A DNA stretch of 64,000 nucleotides from NCBI GenBank assembly GCA_054601695.1, contig BAAHQB010000118.1, positions 519,147-583,146 on the forward strand, given 5' to 3'. Every line of letters starts with the position of its first letter. The first letter of the stretch is position 1. The position numbers and the translations under genes are program-made. Under the pieces are notes generated by a model. The model did no database searches, was not told the DNA's origin, and worked only from the letters and a program-made list of their open reading frames with translations. Below are positions 1-52,149 of the stretch, one piece after another. The stretch is from Amorphochlora amoebiformis. Lineage: Eukaryota > Cercozoa > Chlorarachniophyceae.

Positions 1-245
1 AATGTGTATGTATATATATATATATATATATAGATGTATATGATATATATATATATATACATACGTATATATATATATATAATATATATATATACAATAT
101 ATATGTAGTATATATGCATATATATATATATATATATATGCATATATATAAATACAATACAAACTATCATGCATACGTACATATTCATACATATAATATA
201 CAAAGTTACACACATAGCATATTTTAAACATACTAGCATAATATA

Positions 246-508
246 TCCCCAAAAACACCTAATCATAACCCTATCCCTAACCCTAACCCTAACCCTAACC
301 CTAATCCTAACCCTAACCCTAACCCTAACCCTAGCCAACAGCCCCACTAAGTGACTGAGTAAATTCCCCCTACGGTTAAGACCTGCTGTGAATAATCTCA
401 TCCCTAACCCTAAATCTAACCCTAACCCTAACCCTAACCCTAACCCTAACCCTAAACCATAACCCTAACCCTAACCCTAACCCTAACCCATAACCCTAAC
501 ACGCATCC
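246..508 (+). repeat. Interstitial telomere-like (CCCTAA)n array
   Basis: Two blocks of near-perfect CCCTAA repeats lie on either side of a short non-repeat spacer (about 335-400). The spacer carries a 'gaataatct' motif also found in the repeat-embedded units at 31.2 kb and 44.8 kb. It lies upstream of the first recognisable methyltransferase exon. Confidence 0.9.
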
Positions 509-575
509 CAATCATGCAAACCCAAACATGAGATCTGCTGATGTCGCCAAAAACTAAGTTGGTTCAAATCTTTAG

Positions 576-5095
<4,520 letters not shown>

Positions 5096-5232
5096 TGTAT
5101 TTCAGAGTAGAGTTCCTATTAGTACGTGTTTTGGGGGGGCATGCTGTCCGTGAGGAATGTCTTAAGTTGTTTATTTTTTGTTTTGTTGTGGAGGATAATG
5201 GCATGATGCGATTATATATTATAGATATATAT

Positions 5233-5275
<43 letters not shown>

Positions 5276-5384
5276 ATATATATTCATCATGATGTTTAAA
5301 TGTGAAATATACATAAAAATATACATATATATACATACACACATATATATATATATACATCAGTATATATAATTGCAGGATGTA

Positions 5385-5427
<43 letters not shown>

Positions 5428-5567
5428 CAGTGTATATAATTGCAGGATGTATCTTTCTAGTTAATAGTTCTATATTGTTAGTCTCTCGTTAGCTAGATTT
5501 ACAACATATTATACATTATATCACATACAATGTCGTATATTATACATAATATATCTATCATATATAC

Positions 5568-5620
<53 letters not shown>

Positions 5621-5662
5621 GTGTGTATGTGTGTTTGTATTGATAAACTCTAGAAACTCACG

Positions 5663-5699
<37 letters not shown>

Positions 5700-5726
5700 A
5701 GTATATATATATATATACACATATAC

Positions 5727-5760
<34 letters not shown>

Positions 5761-6700
5761 ATTGATAACCTCCAGAAACTCACGGGTAATAATTTTAGTA
5801 ATATTATAGGACTTAGCTATTCAATTATTATTGACGTCGCGGCATAGTACTACTAATAATTATACTATCTTATATATTGCAGCTTCACGTATTTACCTTC
5901 CTTGTGGCTTAATTAATACAATAATTAATATCACACTAGTACATGTACTTACTACCGTATATTAATAATTATGATACTTCTTCAAACATTGCTAGATTGG
6001 CCCAAAATCACTTTATCATAGGCCAGGCATATATTCATAATGTAATCGATAATCATCTAGATCATAGATTGAGTATGAGAGCAGGCAACGCCACCACAGG
6101 TCTTGTGTGGTCGTGTAGTGGTAAATTTGTGTAGTATATACGTACGTATGTACATGCGAATGGCCATCATATGCATGAGTACGCATCAAATGGAACCTAG
6201 TCAGTACGTACGTACTATTAACTTGCTGGTTAGCGTACGTATGTACATGCGAATGGCCATTATATGCATGAGTACGCATCAAATGGAACCTAGTCAGTAC
6301 GTACGTACTATTAACTTGCTGGTTAGAAGTTTATATTCATCGTACTCGTACGTACGTCTAGTATACGTACGTACGCATCTACGCATGTCATATGTGAGTG
6401 ACTGAGTACTACTAGACTAGACAAGGAGTATGATGGTCGTATGATCTGACAATGATAGTAGTAATTGGATACGTACGTACGTACATTGATTGATCCTACG
6501 CATGTTTATAATTTTTGAGACGTTTCATACAGGTGCGTAGTCAGTACTTGCATCAAAATCTGGATATGACCATGATCTTCATTGCACGTATCTAGACGTA
6601 CACATAAGCATATTTTCGGTTTTTCATGTGTATTATAATATTTACATCAGTATTCGAGATTTCTAGCGTGACAATGAGGGTAGTACTATCGTGATAAAAG
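5096..6700. other. Intergenic region between convergent genes
   Basis: The region lies between the 3' ends of the methyltransferase (+) and the CK1 gene (-). It contains several (TA)n tracts, runs of the tetramer ACGT/GTAC, and a perfect-looking tandem duplication at 6141-6326. The open frames at 5943-6134 and 6103-6405 derive from that duplication and show no exon signals. Confidence 0.6.
6141..6326. repeat. Tandem duplication, period 93 bp
   Basis: Two copies, 6141-6233 and 6234-6326, are nearly identical (one visible difference, catcatatg versus cattatatg). Each contains 'gcatgagtacgcatcaaatg' and palindromic 'gtacgtacgtac'. This is not a TA tract, so the duplication is probably recent. 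Confidence 0.85.
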
Positions 6701-6708
6701 CAAATGCA

Positions 6709-18422
<11,714 letters not shown>

Positions 18423-18697
18423 GGCTTGAGGGTTCGGACCGCGCACTAGATCTCCTTCCCTTCCCCCTCTCTTCACCCCTTCTTTGTGCATTAGACACAT
18501 CAGGGTGATAGATACTACTATTGCTATCATCCTGAGACGCTTTTTATCTCGCGGAATGCCGCCGACTGAACCCCATCCACGCAGGAGAGCGGTATTCGGT
18601 GAGGACGCCATCCGAGATCCTTGGGGATTTTGGGAGAGACCTTGACAAATCTTGACCCGTTACTACCTGTCACTATCGGGTCAAACAACCGTTGGCG
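18423..18697. promoter_or_regulatory. Bidirectional promoter region between CK1 (-) and coiled-coil (+) genes
   Basis: The start codons are 275 bp apart and diverge. This segment has balanced composition and lacks TA tracts, unlike its surroundings. No TATA box is evident. A minus-strand open frame upstream of the CK1 ATG (to 18611) could be a 5' extension or a leader. Confidence 0.55.
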
Positions 18698-19741
18698 ATG
18701 GCGGATCACATGGCCGCGACGCTCAAGAAGTCGAGAAGTGGGTTGGAGATACCCAAACCTACGAAGCTTAAACTCAGGTTTCTAGAATGGACTTTAGCGC
18801 ATTTGGACTGAAATTTTTAATTTGTTACAGCCGAAGGAAGAGTGTTTTGGGCCCACTTCCAAGCAACAAAAGCCGGAACAGAATCAAACAACCCAGGTAT
18901 ACACATCCTGGGGAATCTACCATGTCGCCAAACATCTTCGATTCTGGATTTGACCCCTTTTGGATACTTTGAAAAGGCTGATTAACGTATTTTCCTTTAA
19001 ACAGCAAAGTCAGGCGAAAGTCGATTTGTGTCTCGTCATATCGCAGCCAGCCAAAGAAAGACTTGCAAAAAGAAGCGCGCCCGCCAACCAAGCGCGTCTC
19101 ATACTCAGAAGCTATAAAAGAGAATGCAACATTAAAGAACGAGATCCAAATCGTTCGGGAGGCCGCTGCTGCGGCGTCTAAACAAGCCTCCGCACTTACC
19201 AAAAAAGTCTCGGACCAAAAGGCGCTTATCGACCAGCTGAGCGCCCAGCGGGATATTGATTCGAGGAGGATCGCGCTCCTCGAACAAGGTCTGACAGTAA
19301 ACGGGATCAACGCGCTGAGCCTTGAGAAGTTTGAGGCCCAGGAAGAGAAGATTGAGAGGTTGTCGGGCACAAACAGCATGATTGTCGAGCAGGTATTCCT
19401 TGCTACGTACGTCTCACGATAGCCTTTCCTTAATAATATATTCCTCTCTCCTCCCCTACAAGGTAAAGGCATGTAAGGAGAACCTGGAAGAACATTCACG
19501 CGGGCTCGAGGCTCTGCTACTCCAGCTCCAAATGGTAATTGGTTCTACTTAATTCTCGTCATATTTTTCACATAACGTTTAACACCAGGGTTCGGCAGTC
19601 ACAACGGAAACGCAAGAATTCCACCATGAGAAAGGCAAAGAGGAGGAAAAACAACCTCAAGTGAGCCCAGAGGAAGCTAGTAAGGAGTCTGAGGCCTCAA
19701 TCATCATCGAGAAGGCCTGCGGTGGCGAGGAGATACACTAA
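18698..19741 (+). CDS. Coiled-coil protein, function unknown
   Basis: Seen: exons 18698-18777, 18831-18896, 19005-19392, 19463-19534 and 19589-19741, all GT-AG and phase-consistent, about 250 aa. It has a basic N-terminal third rich in Lys/Arg/Ser/Pro (KPTKLKL, RRKSVLGPL, KSRNRIKQP). A helical region of about 100 residues with heptad-like pattern follows (SYSEAIKENATLKNE, ASALTKKVSDQKALIDQLSA, LEKFEAQEEKIERL). The tail is acidic (KEEEKQPQVSPEEASKE). The introns are short (53-108 nt) and contain no TA or telomere repeats, unlike every other gene here. No catalytic motif is seen. The basic head with central coil would fit a chromatin or cytoskeletal scaffold, but that is inference. Confidence 0.82.
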
Positions 19742-19929
19742 GAGAAATGAGGAGGCTTTCCCACGTGATCGAGCATTCTGACGATATGCGTGAGCGGTCG
19801 TGTAGAGACGTTCAATTAGGTGAGTTGTGGCTTGACTAGTCGGTTGTAATTTATTGTTATATGTCGTAAGTTGATACATGGATCACTGGTTTGGGGATTT
19901 TCTCTCCTTCCCAGTATCACTTCCAGGAT

Positions 19930-19985
19930 AAAATATATATGTATATATTGATATGAACATAAATATATATAATACACATAAATAT

Positions 19986-20025
<40 letters not shown>

Positions 20026-20027
20026 TA

Positions 20028-20079
<52 letters not shown>

Positions 20080-20487
20080 ATATTCTCTAGATTCTAGATA
20101 TTGACTAGATTGATATGGACATAAATATATATACTCTAGATACTCTAGATACTAGATATATAATTGAGTACATCATTTAATATCACGAATATTGTAGGTG
20201 TACGTATAGACTGTATCATCAATGTGCCATGATCATTATATAGTCTCTAGAGTCTGGAGTAAATTTAAATAGTACATTATGATAGCTATTCTAGCACTAG
20301 TAGCACTAGATACCGATTTTTTAAATATATCATAACTCTATAGATAACATTATATTCGTAGTAGGCAATACAATTACTATGAGCATATCATGACTCATGA
20401 TACCTAGGATACGGTCACTGCATATATAGCGATAGCTATACAATGACCATATTGATGTACATGAATTGTAATATATATCCATATATA

Positions 20488-20535
<48 letters not shown>

Positions 20536-20617
20536 AAATTAGAGCTACAAGGCGAGATGTAAATCTAATCATTAAGTCACATTTATATACATATATATAC
20601 ACACATATATATATCTA

Positions 20618-20655
<38 letters not shown>

Positions 20656-20700
20656 TTATATATATATATATATATATATTGTATATATATATATATATAT
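19930..20700. other. AT-rich intergenic region
   Basis: TA tracts and unstructured AT-rich sequence lie between the 3' ends of the two convergent genes. No exon is supported. Confidence 0.6.
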
Positions 20701-20947
20701 GCATAACTCTATGTTACGATCCATACCTTTGTTTTGTTTTAACTGTATCGATGCGAAGCACATGTATTCGTATTGGCAACTCTATCGTGAACAACGAGAT
20801 CGAAGGGGATCGATCATGTACGGTAAAAAAAGCTTCTCACGGCATGACGGTGTAGATTACCATGTGGCTTGTCTACATGTATGTCTACGATCCAGTTCGC
20901 TCGTAAATATTTTCATTGCTACCATCAGCCTACGAGAATGTGACTTA

Positions 20948-21859
20948 TCAAGTCAAGGAGATTCCTTCCTTGTCGGCGTGATCTTCAATGCGCTTGAGGC
21001 AATCCATGATGCATCGAAGTTGCATCTCACATTCCTTCTGATATGTCTTTTGCTGTTCTTGTACTTGAGAAACGTGTTGAGTGCACATCTTGTGAATATC
21101 ATGAATAATTCCATCTTGTTGCTTCTTGAAATCTACCAAAAGGGGATTTAAATTGCCACTACAACTGAGTATTTGCAGGCTAACCAGTTGATATCTTTTC
21201 GGCAAGCTGGAATCGTGTGTGCATATCCTTCAATGCCCAGTTGCCAATAATATCTTTTAAGGCGGCTCCGTTCTTCAACCCATTCTCGAGGAGCTTATTG
21301 CCAAATCTCTCTGCCAGCTTGAAAGGATCTGTGCAATGTAAACAAAATCATTTGGCTGTATGTATCATTTGTACGTTTCACCCTTCAATTCCTTCCTTAG
21401 AGCATCAAAATAATCGGCGACGCAGAATTTCTCGTCGTTGATATCGGCGTTGAGAAAGTCTTCTACTGTTTTAGGTTGTCGTCGGAGCGTCCCTCGTGGG
21501 GTCCGTCGGGATTCAGAATACTTGCTTGCCGAGTACGCGGTGGACCGGTGATTCACCTGGCTCATCGGTCGACTTGTCAAGGGGCGAGGAGGACGATTGG
21601 ACACATGAGGAGTTTCGAAGCCGAACGATTTGACCTGTGAAGGGTTCGTTCCGCCGAGAACGTTGCGCTTTGGAGAGGACATATCGTCCGAGATGACATT
21701 CGAATCTCGTCCTTGGGAAAAGATCGAAGAGGTCTGTATAATCGGTGGTGTGATTCCACCCGGCGGCCCCTCATTGGATCGTCTTGGGGTTAGAGGCACA
21801 AAGGAGTAACATCCACGTCCGTTCTCGTTGTCTCGGTTCGGCTGGTGTGGCGATGTCAT
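20948..21859 (-). CDS. Protein with disordered N-terminus and helical C-terminus, unrecognised
   Basis: Seen: ATG at 21859 opens a 159-codon exon to 21382, rich in Ser/Pro/Arg (SSPKRNVLGGTNPSQVKSFG) and ending KTVEDFLNADINDEKFC...DYFDALRKELKG. A phase-matched exon starts at 21328 (DPFKLAERFGNKLLENG). The 3' part encodes a helical segment (LVDFKKQQDGIIHDIHK, VSQVQEQQKTYQKECEMQL) ending at TGA 20948. Two models exist. If the intron is 21279-21207, the frame is maintained to the end. If the more protein-like reading from 21279 (KNGAALKDIIGNWALKDMHT) is exonic, the next junction (donor 21184, acceptor 21165) is out of phase by one. No family was recognised. Confidence 0.62.
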
Positions 21860-22183
21860 TCGGATTGTGGCCTTCTCGGCCGGTCAAGTCACCTATAGTG
21901 ACTTATGACTAAGCCGACTTTTTAAATCTTTTCCTTTTAGTTGATAGGTTTGACAACCTTCTGCGTCACGACAGACTGTGCGACGAGGTAGCAGGCTTTT
22001 CCTGTTGTATATTCCTGTTGTATATTGAGATGTATATAAATGTGTACTTGTCTCTACAATGTGTGAAAACAATGTTTAATAGTATGGTATTCGTTATACG
22101 TAAAGACTGTATCTTGGGTGATATTGTTTGTTGTTTAAATTCTATTATAATATTGAATGGCTTCGAATGGGATGTATACATAT

Positions 22184-22189
<6 letters not shown>

Positions 22190-22267
<78 letters not shown>

Positions 22268-22304
22268 TTGTTTAGCATATATATTTATAATATTATTAAT
22301 ATAC

Positions 22305-22396
<92 letters not shown>

Positions 22397-22504
22397 TATA
22401 TACATAACATATGTGTGAGTGTATATATATAAATATATAGTTGTAATACTAGTATATATATATATATATATATGTACTTGTATATGTATATATACTAGAG
22501 TATG

Positions 22505-22544
<40 letters not shown>

Positions 22545-22660
22545 CATACATATATGTGTATATATATATATATTTATATATATGTCCTTGTATATGTACA
22601 ATATATATAGAATAGTTTTTATACATATACACATAGATAATATATATATAACGTACAATA
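22190..22660. repeat. (TA)n-rich intergenic repeats
   Basis: TA tracts with short interruptions. The following 22.69-23.1 kb is unique but shows no phase-compatible exon chain. Confidence 0.7.
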
Positions 22661-23123
22661 TCTAGAATATAATCAAGTTCGAATTTTGCAATGCAAGGTA
22701 GGCCACCACCTAGACCACTGGGCCTGTAAATTCATATTGTATATATATCATATGTACAATATAGTCAATGATATATATATATTAAACTCATATATAATAA
22801 TGTCAATATTTGAATCAACTGAGTATCATGATGTACACATTACACATGCATGTACACATACACATATATATTTTATATATACATACATACATATGAGTGT
22901 ATATGTATGTATATATATATATATATATATACATACATATGTCATGGTATATATGCGCCATCATGGAGTGGAGTCATGCGATGCTCAAGGCTATTCATAT
23001 TAATAAGTAGAAATCAAAAGGAATAAAATTCGCTTTCTAACTTCCAAGATCATGAGTTAACTTCATCGTTAGTCATGTCGACTAATTACCATCAGAGGTC
23101 ATCCTACTTTTTCAACTAATATT

Positions 23124-23370
23124 CTAACCCATCCAAATATTCAGCATGCGAGCGAGTTTCTCGCTCAGCCTGCCTACCTGCGATGAATATGCGTGATATT
23201 AACCAATGCATGTACGTGTGTACATTGCTTTCCATGTGTATTTGTAATTTACGTTGAATATATATATCGTTGTTTTGTAATACTACTTCAGTTTGAACGT
23301 AGAATTCACATAAAAAGGAAATTCTTGTGTCATACATAATTACATATATATACACATATATATTTATATA

Positions 23371-23435
<65 letters not shown>

Positions 23436-23921
23436 ATATATGTATATATATATATACATGTGTATATATTTACGCATATATATATATATATATATATATA
23501 AACGTGTGTGTATATATATATACATCTACATATACATAAATATAGGTATGAGACATACACACACATATATATATATATACATATACTTGTATATAGTTCT
23601 ATACGTACATATATGTGTACCATATGTAGCACACATAATAGGAATGGATATACACATATATATATATATATTGTATTACATTTGTATGTAAGTAGAATAC
23701 GTATGTATAACACAATCGTGTATTAAGTTTTACAGGAATCGATATATACGTACATATATTGTATTATATTTGTATGTAAATAATATATATATATATATAT
23801 ATATATGCACAACATCTTCGTGCATAAGTGTCTTAGGAATATTTATACGTACATACATTGTATTATATTTGTATGAAATAGAGTATATATGTATAACACC
23901 TTTTAAGTGTCATAGGAATAG

Positions 23922-23991
<70 letters not shown>

Positions 23992-24264
23992 GTATTATAT
24001 TTGTATGTAAGTACAATGCATATGTATAATACCGTTGTGTATAAGTGTCATAGGAATAGATATACACGTATATGTATATAATTGTATTATTTGTATGTAA
24101 CTAGAATATATATGTATAGCACCTTCGTGTGTAAGTGTCATAGGAATAGATACACACACACACATATATATATATATATGTATATATATATATGTATTAT
24201 ATGTATGTATGTATATGCATATGTATATGTATGTAATACATTGTATTATATTTGTATGTAAGTA

Positions 24265-24314
<50 letters not shown>

Positions 24315-24455
24315 CACCTTCGTGTATAAGTGTCCTGCCTTGTCATGCTCAGCGTTTGCCTCCGCTTCCATAGCCGCCTGTATTACGTTACGATGAATAC
24401 TGAAATATACGTAATTATTCATGGATATAAGTATATCTTCATGTATGTATCTACG

Positions 24456-24487
<32 letters not shown>

Positions 24488-24607
24488 CATGTGTATGAAT
24501 GAATGTATTCTAATTATACTTAGATGTGTATGTGTACAGACGCATATGTACGTTACGATGACTACCAATATATTCGTAATTATTATGGATATAAAAATAT
24601 TCTCATG

Positions 24608-24646
<39 letters not shown>

Positions 24647-24737
24647 ATATGTATTATAATTATACTTATATGTGTATATGTACAGACGCATACTTACGTT
24701 ACGATGAATTCTAATATAGTGTACATATAATATATAC

Positions 24738-24775
<38 letters not shown>

Positions 24776-24801
24776 TATATAATATTGTATTATACATATA
24801 T

Positions 24802-24837
<36 letters not shown>

Positions 24838-24912
24838 CATATGGATGTATATTTAGACATATATTCATATTAATATGATATCAAAAAGCAAATATACCCA
24901 CACGCACACATA

Positions 24913-24963
<51 letters not shown>

Positions 24964-25107
24964 CATATATATCTACACGTATTCATCTACATACACATAC
25001 ATTTTATTCGCATATCTTACACATCAGAATCGAGTATTATCAACAAATCTGACCTGATAACACTGATATGCTTCGACGTCATTCGGCTTGTCACACACAG
25101 CAGGCAC
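23124..25107 (-). CDS. Three helical exons of an unidentified gene (5' end not found)
   Basis: Seen: exons 25107-25054 ([18 protein letters not shown]), 24377-24318 ([20 protein letters not shown]) and 23177-23124 ([17 protein letters not shown], then TAG). All are phase 0 and flanked by AG acceptors and GT donors, with lengths 54, 60 and 54 nt. The pattern of small Ala/Tyr/Leu helices resembles TPR/SNAP-type helical hairpins, but this is too short to assign. No start codon is recognised upstream; only TA repeats and the 3' end of the oxygenase lie there. It could be a gene remnant. Confidence 0.42.
23620..24140 (-). repeat. Echo array of the 3' end of exon 24318-24377
   Basis: The exon end plus donor (reverse complement GACACTTATACACGAAG|gtg, variably degraded) recurs at about 24120, 24033, 23905, 23815 and more weakly near 23710. 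Spacing is roughly 90-130 bp with TA tracts and 'ttgtattatatttgtatgtaa' between copies. Confidence 0.72.
24385..24720 (-). repeat. Tandem repeats upstream of exon 24318-24377
   Basis: 'cgttacgatga' followed by 'ataattattatggatata'-like sequence recurs at about 24388, 24552 and 24698, a period near 150 bp, alternating with TA tracts. Confidence 0.65.
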
Positions 25108-25240
25108 CTAGTTAGTTTGACTTAGATTAATTTAGAGTTGGGTTTGGAAATAGATTTATAGATAACTCTCTTGGTTGTTTTCTTATGAATTTGAAACGGT
25201 TAGGAAATCGGTGGTGTATGTAGGTTGGGTATGTATGTAT

Positions 25241-25276
<36 letters not shown>

Positions 25277-25379
25277 TAAAATATATGTATATATATATAT
25301 TTATATAATATAATATATATATATATATATATATATTGTATATATATATGTATGTATATATATGTACATCTACAAATAC

Positions 25380-25423
<44 letters not shown>

Positions 25424-25489
25424 CATGTCTGTATATATTTAGAATATATGTTTATATACGTATATATGAACCTAAACATGTGTATATGT

Positions 25490-25543
<54 letters not shown>

Positions 25544-25579
25544 TATATGTAAACAAATATTTAAATACACATAAGAAAA

Positions 25580-25641
<62 letters not shown>

Positions 25642-25679
25642 GTATATATTTTTATATTATATATATATATATAATATAT

Positions 25680-25714
<35 letters not shown>

Positions 25715-25819
25715 GCACATAAATACATACCTATATTAACACATATAAATATTTACATGTAAATTTATGTACATATACATGTAAGTATATGTATGTATAT
25801 CCATACATATAATACATAT

Positions 25820-25852
<33 letters not shown>

Positions 25853-25917
25853 AATATATATACGTATATTTATATTTATATACGTTAATCTTTTATATAC
25901 AGACATGTGTATATAAA

Positions 25918-25980
<63 letters not shown>

Positions 25981-26018
25981 CATATTACGCATTCATACTA
26001 TCACTCCTAGTCTAAATT

Positions 26019-33922
<7,904 letters not shown>

Positions 33923-34215
33923 ATCTGATTTTCAGACGAAAATGTGAGGTTGGGGGGCAGGAGAAGGTCTGGACGGGAGGCTACTTGGGAGGGGTGGAAA
34001 GGGGGAGCCGATTTCGTTTTTTATGGCGGCAAGGACCGTCGGACCCAGGCGACGGCCCCAGGGTTCGGATTATTAAGCGTCACGCTGGTCAGTCACGCGC
34101 TCCAGAAGGTGTGACACCATCGTCTTGTCACAGAGTTGTCCCGTGGATGTCCCCCCTTATAAGGAGAGCTTATTCATCTTTTTCACAACGCCCCCCCCCT
34201 GAAGAAAAGCACCAA
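33923..34215. promoter_or_regulatory. Bidirectional promoter region between oxygenase (-) and TPR (+) genes
   Basis: The start codons diverge with 293 bp between them. The segment is GC-rich and free of TA tracts. 'cttataagg' at about 34158 could act as a TATA-like element for the + gene, about 60 bp upstream of its ATG. Confidence 0.5.
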
Positions 34216-49118
<14,903 letters not shown>

Positions 49119-49499
49119 CAATGCGTTGAAATTTACCAAGTGATCACGAACGTGACAACTCTGAACTTCAGAACACCCTAGATGTTTAGATCTTAATATT
49201 ATAGGCCTCAATTGGCCATATTTACGGTCTACTAGTGATAAAGCTCATGGTCGGAGCGTAATTTAAGTTCAAAATCGGGCGGTCTTATTGTTAACCAAGT
49301 AACGTTAACAATCACATGCACCCTAGGCACCAGCATTAGCTTTCAATCATTTGGCATTAATTCAAACGTATCCATATATATAGTGTATTAGTATATATGC
49401 ATAATGAGTATGTCATAAATCATTGATTCAATGATCTACATTAAGTGACTAGTAAGATTACGATACGCTAGAGTGCCAAAAATATGAGCCTGGAGAGAT

Positions 49500-49757
49500 G
49501 TGAACTTGGAACTTCCTCCGACCTTCCGCCTGCAGAACGGTCGAAAAGTCGTCGCTGAGCTCTCCCTCAGCTGTATCGGTGGAGGTGGAGTGGTGTCGCT
49601 CTACCTTAGTTGGCCGCTGCCAAAGACCAGCAAACACATTATTATTTACATGTATTCGATAATTTCAAATATTTTAAAATTTATAGAAAAAATGCAAAAT
49701 AGAACATACTTATTAAGGCCTAGAAGTTTAGAGCAAAGTTTAGGCAAAAAGATCTAA
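49500..49757 (+). CDS. Possible exon or ORF, unrecognised
   Basis: An 85-codon open frame in non-repetitive sequence with mixed composition at its start (LELPPTFRLQNGRKVVAELS) and an AT-rich second half. No splice-linked neighbours were found. It lies about 380 bp after the TPR stop. It could equally be 3' flanking sequence; the opposite strand is also partly open. Confidence 0.2.
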   Translation: MNLELPPTFRLQNGRKVVAELSLSCIGGGGVVSLYLSWPLPKTSKHIIIYMYSIISNILKFIEKMQNRTYLLRPRSLEQSLGKKI

Positions 49758-49820
49758 AAAAAACCAAATAGCTCTAATATGAGTTAACAATAGTAATAAT
49801 ATGTAGATAATATTGTATTA

Positions 49821-50018
49821 TTAGTTGGCAGACCACTGATCGCCATGGAAGCCGAAGCCTTTCTGTCTTGCCTTGAACATCCATGTTGAGCACTGTATGC
49901 TATGCAAGGCCGGTAGGAATGCACACTTTCGATAAAATGTTAGGAAAACCTGGGATTGGTGATTTCGGAAGTTTCGGTAATCTTTGCTTGTGTGCTTAGG
50001 CCAGGGCTGGCAAAGCAT
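49821..50018 (-). CDS. Possible exon or ORF, unrecognised
   Basis: A 65-codon open frame (KHTSKDYRNFRNHQSQVFL, KARQKGFGFHGDQWSAN) with Trp and Phe-rich, protein-like composition, ending in TAA. An internal GT-AG pair (gttttcc...cgaaag) is possible. No upstream exons could be linked. Confidence 0.25.
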   Translation of the reverse strand: MLCQPWPKHTSKDYRNFRNHQSQVFLTFYRKCAFLPALHSIQCSTWMFKARQKGFGFHGDQWSAN

Positions 50019-50234
50019 TAGTGATCCTTACGGTGATTCATATCCGTGTTTTGTTTTGGTTTGTGTACGGATATGTAAATACTTCTATGTATGCATGCAT
50101 CTACATGTATATTGTTTTAATATGTAATATAATAATTTTGATATATACACACATACGTGTGCATATATATGTGTAAATATATATATATTACATATATACA
50201 TACATATATATATATATATATATACACACACATA

Positions 50235-50285
<51 letters not shown>

Positions 50286-50324
50286 TACTGTTAATAATGT
50301 ACATGCTCGTATAAATCTATAAAT

Positions 50325-50482
<158 letters not shown>

Positions 50483-50663
50483 CTCTTTCACACATCAGTA
50501 GACTAACGAACCCTACTATATATAACCCTCAGGCTTTAATAGTACTTTCACACACAACGTTATGCCACGTGATGGAATCATGGTTGCTACCGACTATTAA
50601 CGTTTAGAGAAAGATAGAGATAGATACACAATAAGAAGGGAAATCTAATATGGCGAAATAGGA

Positions 50664-50713
<50 letters not shown>

Positions 50714-51314
50714 TATTGAGGCGAGAGAGATTTAGAGCGAGAAAAATTCACAGAGAGAGGGAGGGTGATTCCGGTATATATATATATACATATGTATATA
50801 TGTGTGTGTGTGTGTGTGTGTATTTATATATGAGACAGAAAGAAGGGACATTCACAGAGAGAGAGGTGTTCATATAGCAGAGAGCGACTATAGAAAATTA
50901 CATACTTGCTCCAGGTCAGTGGATTGCCTTTACCGAGGAATTTCTTCCGCTGTCAACTCACCACATAAAAAGTAAACTTTTTTTACCTCACCCCAACCCT
51001 CATCCTATCTTTATAACCGTAATCTATCGGTACCAACCTAACCTTGACTGTAAAGCTAGCCCTACGGAATCCTAGCATTATCCTAAATAACGTAAAAACT
51101 TTCAGAACCTTCCATCTTTCCATAGTGAACCTAACAGAGCCGCTTGTATACAACTTTGAGTCTTCAGTAGTCAGGTAAAACTCAAGGATAAAATACCCTA
51201 ACCTGACTACAACCCTAAATCTTACCTTAATTCAAACTTTAGCCCTATACCACTGCTAACCCTAAGATTAAAACTTAAACTTAGCGCTAGCCCTGACCTA
51301 ATCCTACCTTACAC

Positions 51315-51381
51315 TCAGTGAGTCTGATATCCATTCCGAAAGTCCCAGTGAGTACAATCGCTCGACAAATGAAGTATCCAG
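51315..51381 (-). CDS. Isolated exon-like segment, unidentified
   Basis: It reads LDTSFVERLYSLGLSEWISD followed by SLS, with donor GTGTAAG after 51315. Amphipathic helical composition suggests coding, but no AG acceptor stands directly before it. Confidence 0.28.
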
Positions 51382-51445
51382 GTTTTCCATATGATGTGCA
51401 TGTATAATATGATATTAATATGTATATATACATATATAGATATAG

Positions 51446-51493
<48 letters not shown>

Positions 51494-51496
<3 letters not shown>

Positions 51497-51605
51497 GCAA
51501 TATTATGCATGTACCATATACATAGAATGACACGCTGCAAGGAGATATAGTTACAATATTATGCATGTACCATATACATAGAATAACACGCTGCAAGGAG
51601 ATTGA
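51494..51605 (-). repeat. Tandem duplication, period 56 bp, containing an exon-like 20-mer
   Basis: Two units, 51494-51549 and 51550-51605, differ at a few bases. On the minus strand each reads ctccttgcag|CGTGTTATTCTATGTATATG|gtacat, that is, a strong polypyrimidine-AG acceptor, 20 nt, and a GT donor. Confidence 0.7.
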
Positions 51606-51643
51606 AGATCGTATGTGGACTCAGGGTACATATTTGTTTGTGT

Positions 51644-51693
<50 letters not shown>

Positions 51694-51696
51694 CGT

Positions 51697-51736
<40 letters not shown>

Positions 51737-51877
51737 CCTACATATATTATATATATATATGTATATATATATATACACATAAATACATATACATACACAT
51801 ATATTTATACATACACATACATGTGAACAAAATGTAATTAACAAAACAAACAAATATATATATGTATATGTGCATAC

Positions 51878-51947
<70 letters not shown>

Positions 51948-51952
51948 CGTAT

Positions 51953-52024
<72 letters not shown>

Positions 52025-52053
52025 CTATATAATTACACTTATTGATGTATATA

Positions 52054-52086
<33 letters not shown>

Positions 52087-52149
52087 ATATATAAATTGTT
52101 GGCTTATCGAGAAACTGAACCATTAAACACATATGTGTCCCCCACCCTA

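Noticed and set aside
169-510. True chromosome end
   Set aside because: Telomere-like repeats occur on both strands and throughout 64 kb, flanked by genes on both sides; these are interstitial arrays.
6016-6405. Overlapping 88- and 100-codon frames on both strands
   Set aside because: They stem from the 93-bp tandem duplication and have repeated peptides with no exon signals.
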